A stretch of 64,000 nucleotides of DNA from Haemaphysalis longicornis (taxonomy: Eukaryota > Arthropoda > Arachnida > Ixodida > Ixodidae). Positions 45,191-53,699 of the stretch are shown here, piece by piece. The DNA is taken from assembly GCA_013339765.2 (NCBI GenBank), contig CM023454.1:142726593-142790592 (forward strand), in the 5' to 3' direction. The position numbers and the translations under genes were made by a program. How positions within the stretch are numbered: position 1 is the stretch's first letter; every line of letters begins with the position of its first letter. The notes under the pieces were generated by a model, which ran no database searches, was not told where the DNA came from, and saw only the letters and a program-made list of their open reading frames with translations.

Positions 45191-45535
45191 TTCATGATAG
45201 AAAAAGTTCAAAAATGAGTGAAATGTGGGTCTCTGCCGCGAGAAAATTGTGAGCTTGAATCCAGAAAGAAAAAAAATCGCGCCAATCCACCCCGTGAATG
45301 TGGTTACAAAGCAAAGCTGTAAACGGCACCCATTACGATTTCCCATGCGACGTCAGTTAAATTCACTCACATCGCTCTACAAATAGCAAAACCAGAGAGA
45401 AGTGAAATGCACTTAATCACACCATTTATTACTTCAAATAGATATTCTTGTTAAGGTGAAATCAATGCATGAAGCATGAACGGTGTTTGGTTGAGTTGTA
45501 TTGGTGTAGCAGAAGAGTGGAAACTTTTTTTTATA
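45190..45535. other. Unassigned sequence between PLE RT and minus LINE
   Basis: Starts with the doubled ATGATAGAAAAAGTTC (45186-45216). No motif found in the remainder; it may be PLE sequence between RT and endonuclease or flank of the LINE. Confidence 0.4.
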
Positions 45536-47140
45536 ACATTAAAGTAAGCTCCAACTCGGTGTAAGACGATCTGTCTTCTCCGTCTCTGCGCCGCGTACGA
45601 AGGTGACGAGATTTGCGCCAGAGAAAGAGAAGGAGGAAGAAATACTTCTGTTCAGATTTCTGAACGGCCCAGAGTGAAGCCCTGGGGAGTGATTCCTTCT
45701 TCTGTGGGGCCCATATGCAGTCCGCGCGACCTGTGTTCTGTATACATCGCTGAAACTAGGTAGGTAGAGAGGGCCTCGACAGCAGCATCTCCCATTGCTC
45801 TTGTTGGGTAGTTGACGCAAAGAAAGGAGGGTGCTCAGGGCTAAAGTCACACAGCCCGATTACGGGGTGGAGTGTTCCTACTTCCGAGCAAAATTTACAT
45901 TCAGCGTCGTCGCGATTCGGATACATTAAGTGAAGACGCGTAGGCTGTGGAAAGGAGCCCGGATTGTATGAGCCGTATGGTAGTTTGTTGTTCTCTGGAA
46001 AGGTCAGGGTAAGGCGAAGGTATGGTCTGTCTCAGAATGCGATAACGCTGGGTTATCTCCCTGAACGTGACAAGCGGGTGACTGTCCTCGTGCAGCTCCA
46101 TAGCACGGGAGGTAAAGCGCAGGCTTGTTGGGTGGGTGTATTTGTCGCCCTCCATTGAAGCGCGAGGGGGTGTCCAGATGAGCTGAATGGAACCGTTTGG
46201 GGAGTGGTTTTTTAGGACGCGCAGTGCAGCTCAGGACACCCAACTCTACTGGTAATTCCAGTAGGCTTGCTGGGAATCAATGACTACCCTCATAACCCCT
46301 GGTTGAGCGAGACGCATGACGGCAGCCTTTTCTGCTGCCGTCATGTGTTGGGTCCTAAGCGAGGTACACGCAAGGAGGTAGCCACGATGATGGCGTATTG
46401 CTGCCCACGTTGTTTGGTGACGTCTGTGTAGATAACTGCATGATCCCAACCGAGGGTGGTGTTTAGCGCTTGAGCCCGTGCTTTTCGGTGACCCTCGTCG
46501 TGTGAGGGGTTGATATTTCTAAGCAAAGGGAGCATCTTTAGATTTAGTCACCAAGAGTCTGGGAGTACGTCAAGTGGAGTGACATTCTGGGCTGCCCAGC
46601 CAATTGGTGAAGCATACGGTTACCCATCGCAGTTCTGAGTTGGACCTTCTGGTTAGAAAGATGGCCTTCTATCAGCTCTTCCACCGTGTTGTGGAGCCCC
46701 GTGCTAAGCAGGCTCTGTGTGGACGCACTCATGAGAATATGAATGGCCTGCTCGACCGCCTTTTTAATCATTATATAAAGCATCTCTATGTCTTCCTTGT
46801 CGAGAAGAAGACAGGGGTTGACGTAAGTAACTCTCGAGAGGACAAAAGCTTCAATTAATTGAAAGGTACCGGATTCCTTCAGGCCTCGCTTCTTGGTGGA
46901 AACTCGCCTGATCATGTATATGATTTGATTAATGCTGTTTTTGAGGCGCTGCAAGAAGACGTCACTCTTGGTGTTACCCTCGAGATGTAGGCCCAGGATC
47001 TTGATGCTGGAGCTTGGAGTCATGGCTTGGCCATCAAGGAGTATTTGAATGTATTCCTTGGTTTGGATGAGGGTGGACGACAAGGAGCTGTGATTGTTTA
47101 TGTGAAAACTGGAGGCCATATGCTTTAGCACATAGGGGTA
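45535..47140 (-). mobile_element. I-clade LINE 3' part, minus strand, inside PLE 2
   Basis: On the minus strand an RT thumb region (47131-46544: STLIQTKEYIQILLDG, SSSIKILGLHLEGN, FVLSRVTYVNPCLLLDK) is followed by RNase H (46480-46246: HAVIYTDVTKQRG with first Asp, AAEKAAVMRLAQPG, VVIDSQQAYWNY) and a C-terminal block (46155-45901: RAMELHEDSHPLVTFREITQ, REQQTTIRLIQSG). The 3' end has an A-rich tail (poly-T on the plus strand near 45530). It is 5'-truncated and frame-shifted. Confidence 0.82.
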
Positions 47141-47329
47141 CTAGAAGTCAGATGCCATGCATAGGTGTCAGCTTCCTTTAATTTTTGTAACTGTTAGCAC
47201 ATGAGCAAGGTGTGCACAGGGCCGCTAGAGGGGCGTGAGTGGTCGCGTGACGCTTTCACGTGGCATTCAGCGAGAACGCAGGGGGTAAACCCGTAGATGT
47301 GCTTGGTGAGTACACCACCTGTCTTCCCA

Positions 47330-47430
47330 GTCTTCCAGTGGGCTCGTAGCTAAATCGGTAAGACAACGGGCTCTCGATTTGTTTGTCTATTAGTTCCAGG
47401 TTCGATTCCCGGCGGTGCCAGCAAATTCTT
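47330..47430 (+). mobile_element. tRNA-like SINE head
   Basis: GGCTCGTAGCTAAATCGG gives a fair A box and GGTTCGATTCCCGG a consensus B box, ending GGCGGTGCCA. Arms pair incompletely. A possible body of about 100 bp follows. It differs from the other SINE heads here. Confidence 0.5.
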
Positions 47431-47589
47431 TTATTTGTTCGCTGAGTTTTCTGGTGACACCAACGGTCGCGAAAGAACCCTTGGAGGGTAGAGGTAAAAA
47501 GCTTTGCTTTAAAATTCTCTGTCATGCCATACGTACAGAGATTATCGCATGGATTAAAAAATGTAGCTGGAAGGGAAGGAGTAAACGTT

Positions 47590-47940
47590 TAGTTCTCTGC
47601 TCCAAACAAATTAAGTAGATTGTGCAACACATTTGATAAGAAGATATCAGGAGCCGTGAAGCATACACCCTGCGAAGTCAAACACGCGTCGCCATGCGTT
47701 CCTTCAGCGTGGCAGTGGTGTACATGATCCCGTTTTTGTGCTACCAGAAAGTGTATATCGGGAAAACGGGGCGCCGCCTTAACGTGAGACGCTTGGATCA
47801 CATGCGCACGTTGCAAGGTTACAAACATTCCCATGCTCTCAGCATTGTCCCAAGTGTGGGTGTGTTCGTGTGTTTCAAGGCACTGTCGTATTTGCTAAAC
47901 ATAACGACCAAAGTGTACGGGAAAATATAGAAGCGTATCA
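47590..47940 (+). pseudogene. PLE 2 GIY-YIG endonuclease
   Basis: 47694-47930 reads VVYMIPFLCYQKVYIGKTGRRLNVRRLDHM, the GIY-YIG core with its Arg-rich helix, then ALSIVPSVGVFVCFKALSYL. Upstream 47590-47690 reads in mixed frames like the RT-endonuclease linker (CEVKHAS). Similar to the PLE 1 domain at 12386-12640. Shifts before and after show decay. Confidence 0.82.
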
Positions 47941-48302
47941 CATTAGAAAGAAGAAAGAAAAGTGCGTCAGCATTTTGTCAATGTCGTTAGCCGAGAGTGA
48001 ATCTGTGTTCTTGAATAGTCGCAGTGCACAGTAGGGTAGTCCTTCGCACGTGCATTTTGTCAGTGATATTATCGCATTTGCCAAGGTGATGGAGTGAATT
48101 TTGTTTTACTGTCTGGTGCAGTGCGTATTGTGTGATATTTGGCAGGTGTAGTTTCACAACGCTGTACTTTTGCTGCAATCGCGGGTCGCATGACAGGAAG
48201 CCACATCGATTTTCACAATTGAGTATATATATGTGTGTTTTTTCTAATAAATTGAGTTGCGAGTTCAGCGCTGTGTCGTCGTAAATTCTTCTTTTGTCCC
48301 GT
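47940..48302 (+). other. PLE 2 C-terminus and 3' region
   Basis: ENIEAYHIRKK and SLAESESVFLNSRS finish the coding part; the rest is 3' UTR with TATATATATGTGTG and CTAATAAATTGAG near 48250 and GCGCTGTGTCGTCGT. Its complement forms the left arm at 33946-34010 and 37041-37417. Confidence 0.75.
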
Positions 48303-48887
48303 CATTTTAGATGGAAGGCATCTCTTAGTCGACCCTCCATCGTCCGGCGTCCGCAACTCTCCAGCTCGTCCCCTCTCCACGCCAGCTGTGATAACGCCGC
48401 TCGGATAGTATCGCGCTGGCTCAAGAAGACACCGCCAACACTGTCGCTCCAGGAGCCCTAACCAGCTGTGATAACGCCGCTCTCCGCCGTGCCGCTCCTC
48501 ATCACCGCTCGGCTCGTTTAGTGCCAGCTCAGGAAGACACCGGCAACACTGTCGCTCCAGGAGCCATCAAAGGGGAAGCGTGCTCGTCTCATGCCGGCCC
48601 AGGAAGACACCGGCGACACTGTCGCTACAGGAACCATATCTCATTGTCGCGGCTATGTCCCTGCCTTGTTGTTGCGCCGTCCACACCCCCCCCCCCTCCT
48701 GCGCTTGCGCGTCTCTCCTTCATTGCCCCCTCCTCCAGCTGTATAAAAGCAGGTGCGCGCGCTGCGCGGCGTTTAGTCTGCTCCGAGACACCGCCTGCGC
48801 CGGTTCTGCTCCGGTGTGGAACCTACACGGAACCCCGACGCTTTGCATCGCCACATAGTTCCCTTCGGGGAGATGGTGTAATTTTTT
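48303..48887 (+). mobile_element. GC-rich insert with promoter near the PLE 2 end
   Basis: PLE terminal sequence TTTTGTCCCGTC is separated from TTTTTTGCGCTGCATTTCG by ~585 bp; in the left arm (complement of 33925-33960) these are adjacent. ATTTT at both edges could be a target duplication. Within it, a ~40 bp block (AGGAAGACACCGGCAACACTG) occurs three times, near 48424, 48530 and 48600. A TATA box sits at 48742. It may be a solo LTR, but I could not define TG...CA ends. Confidence 0.6.
48742..48749 (+). promoter_or_regulatory. TATA box with downstream initiator-like site
   Basis: TATAAAAG, with GTTTAGTCTG ~30 bp downstream (48771-48780) at the expected start-site distance. Supports an LTR or other pol II promoter. 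Confidence 0.5.
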
Positions 48888-48950
48888 TGCGCTGCATTTC
48901 GTTATGGTCACTATGAAGCAACTAGTCCAACTTGCCATGCTTCTGCAATA

Positions 48951-49569
48951 TGTTAACCACGCGAATACCGCTCTAAGCGTTCGTCTTTGCTTTGAGCATG
49001 TGCCGCCCGCTTAACGCAATGGTTCGACCACTCCGCGTGGTCAGTGACTTTAGGTGGCAGATGTCTTGTATTTTGTTGTCAGTTGCGACAACCAACGTGG
49101 GAAACGTACTATGAGTGCATGAGTGAGAGTGTTGGGTCATGTGACCAGCAGGTAGGGACCTGTTTATGATTGGTTGGCTCTTGTGACCATTCCTTGGTCC
49201 GTACAAATTATGTTAAAAAGGGTTTTCCCTGTTTCTTTACCACCCTTTTGGATGGAGGCGTGGGTATTACGATCAAAACAGGAGTATTGGGTTTGGGCGG
49301 GGTAGGTTGGTCGGTCGGTCGATGGGATCTAGTTCAGTATAGATTATTGTCGAACACTACGCTGCGGGCAGAGTGTGAATGTAACCGTCATTATGTGGTG
49401 GTGTATACACTTAGAGTAATGTGAATAGAGTCAATAAACCTAGTTTCCCACAAGAGATGCAGTACTGATCCCTCACCTGCTTCAAGCATCGGACGTTGTT
49501 CATCAGAGCCAGTCGAGATCGTTCTCTCGGCTGGAGCATCAAAAGAATCTCATTATTTCGTCTCCATCA
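48951..49569 (+). mobile_element. LTR 2, homologue of LTR 1
   Basis: Starts TGTTAACCACGCG, ends CGTCTCCATCA, with AATAAA at 49433-49438. It aligns to LTR 1 along its length with visibly many substitutions, so the two are separate older insertions of one family. It retains ~35 bp of leader (CAAGAAGATGGAGAAGCG...). No internal coding of the family is next to it: minus-strand gag of another element follows. Confidence 0.75.
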
Positions 49570-49579
49570 TTTACCAAGA

Positions 49580-49960
49580 AGATGGAGAAGCGAAATCTAA
49601 CCCATACTCTATGCGATGAGTCTCTGAGAGAGTGACTGGGCATCCAGAGCTGAGCTTAACCTTCGCCAAACACTGTTTACAGGGTTCTCTCCATGCGCTT
49701 GAACGCGACAAGTAACCGCTGGTTGCCACTGTAGCAACGTTTGATTCGCACTGTATTGATCTTGAAACGCTTGCCCGAATGTTTTCCACACTGGGTACTG
49801 ACGGCGAATGTCGCCTTTCCAATCAGCGGCTGCTCCACGAATTTTTCGCAGGGTAATGACGACTACTTTTGAATGCTCCCACGAAGCAAGTGTTTGAGTT
49901 CGCTCCAACTCTTTAATCCAGCAGGACGCTGAATTGCTGCCGTTGGGAGCTGAATTGCTG
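49580..49960 (-). pseudogene. Gypsy-type gag fragment
   Basis: Minus-strand frame 49908-49609 reads WEHSKVVVITLRKIRGAAAD, YPVWKTFGQAFQDQYS, typical of the Ty3/gypsy gag helical core (RLRGAA... then W..F...F). It is cut on its 3' side by the leader of LTR 2 near 49580. It is in line with the small ORF and LTR-like piece further right on the same strand. Confidence 0.6.
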
Positions 49961-50182
49961 CGAAGCGGAGAGGTCTTGAAGACTAGTTACTTAAAATGGG
50001 TCTGCAGCGCGTTGTGACACATGAAGAAGATGCTGAAGTAAACCCGTCAACAGCTCGGTAGTTTGGGCTGCATCGGAGCTCGGCAGAGGTGATGTAGTGT
50101 CAGTGCACTGGGTGGGTGCCGCGAAGCGGATGAAAAGGGCGTGGCTCAGGGATATAAGGGATGTCTACGATAAGGCTGTTTA

Positions 50183-50302
50183 TTACTTCTTTTTTCGTCT
50201 GGTAGCGTCCAGATTTCGGCGTGCCAACTCTTCGCGGAGGTAATCCGCCTTAAAGTCTGCGAGGTCGTCTGGTGTAGCTGCACTTTCATTCACGAGTGGC
50301 AT
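50183..50302 (-). CDS. 39-residue ORF resembling a gag N-terminus
   Basis: Minus strand ATG at 50302, stop TAA at 50185-50183. It reads DDLADFKADYLREELARRNL then ends DATRRKKK. The helix-turn LREELARRNL resembles SAP-like segments that start some tick gypsy gag proteins. It precedes the gag fragment on the same strand, so it is probably the gag start, cut by a stop. Independent expression is unproven. Confidence 0.4.
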   Translation of the reverse strand: MPLVNESAATPDDLADFKADYLREELARRNLDATRRKKK

Positions 50303-50581
50303 GGCAGTCGTCAAAGTAGCAAAAGGGTTACGAGAGACGAGAAGGCGGATAGGGCAGACGGTTTGGGCACTGTGGGAAGGCTACTTCATCGGGCGTGCAC
50401 GCGTAAACTTGAGAGTCGGCGAAAAAAAGGGCAAGGCACGAAATAGCTCTGGCGAAGCGGGTGAGAGGCTGCATCGGGCGGTAGAAACTGCACAAAGGAG
50501 GCAATGCTGCGTGACGAACCTTCACGAAGGGGCCAAAAGGCGATATTTCAGGCACTGTTCGGGGAAGTCTGCGCCAGTTGT

Positions 50582-50830
50582 GAGTGGCGACGCGGACCAC
50601 CGACAGCCCGAGACGCGACGAAGGCACTCCAAGGACAACAACTTACTTTATTAGCAAACAAGGCGCCTCAAGGAGCATCCAAAACTGCCACTGCCCACCG
50701 CGCGCCGCACACACTAGCTCTGCTCCCCTCGGCCTGGTTCTGGCTTCTTACTTAGCGGGCAGGTGTTGCTCGTAGGATAGTAGTTGGTGCGCTGGCTCAC
50801 AATATACCGAGGCAAGTGAGTTTCTCTCTT
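50582..50830 (-). mobile_element. Possible partial LTR, minus strand
   Basis: On the minus strand GCTAATAAAGTAAG (polyadenylation-like, near 50655) is followed ~75 bp later by CACTCACA and then ACTGGCGCAGAC, which looks like an LTR end plus primer-binding site. The position upstream of gag (same strand) fits a 5' LTR and leader. The outer end is not defined. Confidence 0.4.
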
Positions 50831-52054
50831 ATTTGCGCGCTGAATTCCCGCTAAAATGTTAAGCTTGCTTTTGGGCCTCCAGCACTATTCAGGAATTTGC
50901 GAGAAATATTTCCGCTGTCATCGCATCCAGAGGGCGAATATGGTAATTCCTTGCTATTTAGTAGCTCATTTCTAGCGCCTTGAGCATAGTAAAGAGGCCG
51001 AGTATGGTGAGGGATAATACTTGACCAGGAAGGGTGCGTTCCTATCACTCGCGTGGTGATTGCCAGTGAGAATGTTAGGCTTGCTTGTTGCGCCTCCCAG
51101 TCTGCAAAGGACTGTTCGGCCTTACACAGGCCTATGTATATTGGCCAGTGAATTTCTATCCGGCCTTTTTTCAGCAGACTTGTTCGGCCCGTGTCAAAAT
51201 ATGGGCGTTTTGGCCATATAGTGCTGTACTCCCGTGGATATCCAACGGTTACTCTCCATCGGGCAGTCGACCGGCCTACGTTCATACAGCCAGAATCCAG
51301 CCATATGGCTCCGGCCATCCGACAGCAACCAGTGTGCGCCCAAAGTACGGCCAGCGGATGTCAGCCGACATACGGTTGTGGAACTCAAGCAGGAATACAG
51401 CTGCCGGATGTTCGGGCATGCTACGTTCATTGGATTGCAGCCATAATACGTTATCGGAACTGAAAACGGTGAACGACCAATGAATCCTGCGCAACCAGAT
51501 GACTCGGTCGCACGGTGCAGCAGCGCAAAAATCCTCCATTATAGGTCTACTGCGCCCACATCACAGCGAGCCCACACGGAACCAGCGGCCGTCCACCCTT
51601 CTGTGCATACCTGCTTATTGAACAGCTTCAGTTGACCGCAGAATTCATATAATGAACACTGCACATAACTTGTCGTTCATATAATTGAACTGCCTCGTTT
51701 ACTGTTGGCTGCAGAAAATATTCATTTCTTTGCTCTAGCTGGAATAGTTATATTGGCGCGAACCATGGATTGGATTTGTTTATTTGTGTTTAGCTTTTGC
51801 CGCCCGGCTGCGCCGGTCTGTGTTATCGGAGTTGTCTGTGTGCCAAGGGAGGCGCGTGTTCCGTTCTTTCTTTCTGTGCCGCATGTGTTATTTTTTGGGC
51901 AAACACAATGACGCTTTCGTTCGGGTGTTGTGTCCGCGTTTGCAGCGAGACCTCTGCGCGCTCTTTTCGCACAACCGTTAAAAATTGCGTTCTGAAATTG
52001 TTCGAAGATTCCAGGGAGCTTTCATGGTTTTCAAACCAGATCCGTGCTGAATCT
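50830..52054. other. Mixed interval, mostly unassigned
   Basis: A ~25 bp motif (AATGTTARGCTTGCTT) occurs at about 50856 and 51070. Overlapping short open frames on both strands at 51085-51540 reflect G+C content and lack motifs. A repeat shared with 53400-53560 lies at 51725-51905. Confidence 0.45.
51725..51905 (+). repeat. Direct repeat, left copy
   Basis: Shares TTTGCCGCCCGGCTGCGCCGG-type core (19 bases TTGCCGCCCGGCTGCGCCG), TCTGTGT and GGGAGGCGCG with 53415-53560. The two copies flank a gypsy gag/pol mosaic. Confidence 0.7.
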
Positions 52055-52321
52055 TCAAGGTAGAAAAACGCTTGCCTCGATCAATGTCTCTGCGTTGTCC
52101 CATCTGTTAAACAGCCTGACCCGTACGACTTGATCCAACCAGTCTTCGGGATGCTCAGAAGGTGACCCATGGAATGATGGTGGTTCCCTGTTTTGCAAAA
52201 GAACGAGGGCAGCATTGTAAGTGCTGGTAATGGTGCCTACGTTGATCATGGTGTTTTTGGCGACGTCTTCTTCCTTCACTTTATCCGGAAGCAGTCCAAA
52301 TTCTGGCTGAAGTCCTTGCTG
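52055..52321 (-). pseudogene. Gypsy-type gag N-terminal fragment
   Basis: Minus-strand frame reads REPPSFHGSPSEHPEDWLDQ then VVRVRLFNRWDNAETLIEAS and VFLP, the start of a retrotransposon gag core (PP.F.G....DWL....F....W). It stops abruptly at 52055. It lies head-to-head with plus-strand pol at 52386. Confidence 0.65.
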
Positions 52322-52385
52322 TCGACGGCTGACCCGAGTTGGGCTTGCTAGTCGGCTTGACGAGAGCTTAGGGTTCCTGAGCCCG

Positions 52386-53330
52386 CACCGCTACCAGATG
52401 TTACGGGCCATTATAAGGGCCATGCCGAAATTTCGCCCATACATGCATGGAAGGCCGTTCAAGGTTGCGACAGACGACAATGCGCTGAGTTGGCTCGCCA
52501 ATTCGAAGGACCTTGATGGCCGTCTTGGTAGGTGGAGCTTGCGCCTGCAAGAATTCGACGTTACTGTAGTCTATACATCCGGGAGGAAACACTCCGACGC
52601 TGACTGCCTGTCTCGCGCCCCCGTTGACCCACCACCACCAGACCCTGAGGAAGACAGCGCTTTCTTCGGAGTCGTGACGGAGAGCGACATAGCCGCCCAG
52701 CAGCATACGGACCCCGAGTGACGCGTAATGATCCACTACCTCGAAGGACAAACGTCGCCGTGGCTAGGGCTTTCAAACCTCTGAACAAGACGATCGCGGA
52801 TATGCTGTCTATGTACGTCGCCGTTGAACATAAGACTTGGGATGAGGTACTCCCGTATGTCACTTTTGTGTACAACGCAGGGATCCAGGAAACTACGCAG
52901 ATGACACTGTTCGAGCTTGTCTACGGAAGACGACTAACTACGATGCTCGACGCCATGCTTCTGCACGTAGAACACGATGACCTCAACGCCGACGTCCAAA
53001 GATACCTTCAACGTGTGGAGGAGGCCTGCCAGCCCGCTCGAGCTCGTATAACGGCCAGCAGCTGGTGGATGCCCGGCGCTACAATCTCCGACGGCGAGAC
53101 GCCAAGTACCACCCTGGGAATCGTGTTTGGGTTTGGACTCCCATTCAACGACGCGGATTAAGTGAGAAGCATCTCCTACGGCATTTCGTAACCTACCGGA
53201 CTCTACGACGTGTTGGCAACTTAACTACGAGGTGGTCCCCGATGGTGATTCCGGCACATTACGACGAAGCGCGCGGCCCGAAGTCGTCCACGTGGTTTGC
53301 TAAAAACCTTTCTCCGCATGATGACAGACT
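52386..53330 (+). pseudogene. Ty3/gypsy pol fragment with internal deletion
   Basis: 52398-52721 reads KFRPYMHGRPFKVATDDNAL, WLANSKDLDGRLGRWSLRLQ and HSDADCLSRAPVDPP: the RNase H end of a Ty3/gypsy RT. After a stop (52719-52721), IHYLEGQTSP leads at about 52781 directly into LNKTIADMLSMYV, TWDEVLPYVTFVYN and TMLDAMLLHV, the C-terminal half of integrase, then LVDARRYNLRRRDAKYHPG (in another frame) and PIQRRGLSEKHLLRHF. The H2C2 finger and the integrase catalytic core are missing, so about 0.6-0.9 kb appears deleted. Confidence 0.85.
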
Positions 53331-53399
53331 TTTATTATTTATTTGGTCGGACTGACGCTTATGTTAGCATTGGGTCAATGCCCTCCTAGAGAGCTGGGG

Positions 53400-53560
53400 G
53401 TAATGCCTACGGCCACGAACTATGCATTGGGTTTGTTTGTGTTTTGGTTTTGCCGCCCGGCTGCGCCGGTCTGTGTAATCGGTTTTGTCTGCATGCAAAG
53501 GGAGGCGCGCGTTCAGCTCTTTCTTTCTTTGCCACTTGTGTTATCTCTTCTCATAGGGAG
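53400..53560 (+). repeat. Direct repeat, right copy
   Basis: Right partner of 51725-51905. Similarity fades near 53560 although both continue with loosely similar text (GTTCTGAA...). They might be LTRs of one old element, but ends could not be defined. Confidence 0.65.
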
Positions 53561-53699
53561 AGCATTCCGGACTAACATGAACAGCCTAGCATATTCTTCG
53601 TTGATTAACAGTGTTCTGAATGCAATTCGACTATTCACGAATCCCTGACTCCAAGTGATAAATTCCCCCAGAGTAGATGCCGCGCATTCGAATCGTCGA

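Larger units (their letters stand above)
33925..48912 (+). mobile_element. Penelope-like element 2 with inverted terminal segments and nested insertions
   Basis: Both ends carry the same sequence in opposite orientation: ACCATAACGAAATGCAGCGC at the left and its complement ending at 48912. The left arm (33925-34010 plus 37041-37417) is the complement of the 3' region at 47860-48300 and 48888-48912. Between the arms, coding proceeds as N-terminal block (38200-38703), RT (44373-45190) and GIY-YIG (47690-47940). Inverted or direct partial terminal copies are a known PLE property. Nested inside are the SINE array, the BEL/Pao element, a minus LINE, a SINE and a GC-rich insert. Confidence 0.75.

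Noticed and set aside
47341..47420. A functional tRNA at 47.35 kb
   Set aside because: A and B boxes are visible, but the anticodon and acceptor arms do not pair properly.
30518..49569. LTR 1 and LTR 2 as the two ends of one giant LTR element
   Set aside because: They differ at many positions, the interval contains a PLE with its own ends, and no family coding lies inside next to either LTR.
51085..51540. Several overlapping frames on both strands suggesting a gene
   Set aside because: All share the same short interval, none has a motif, and codon patterns do not favour one frame.
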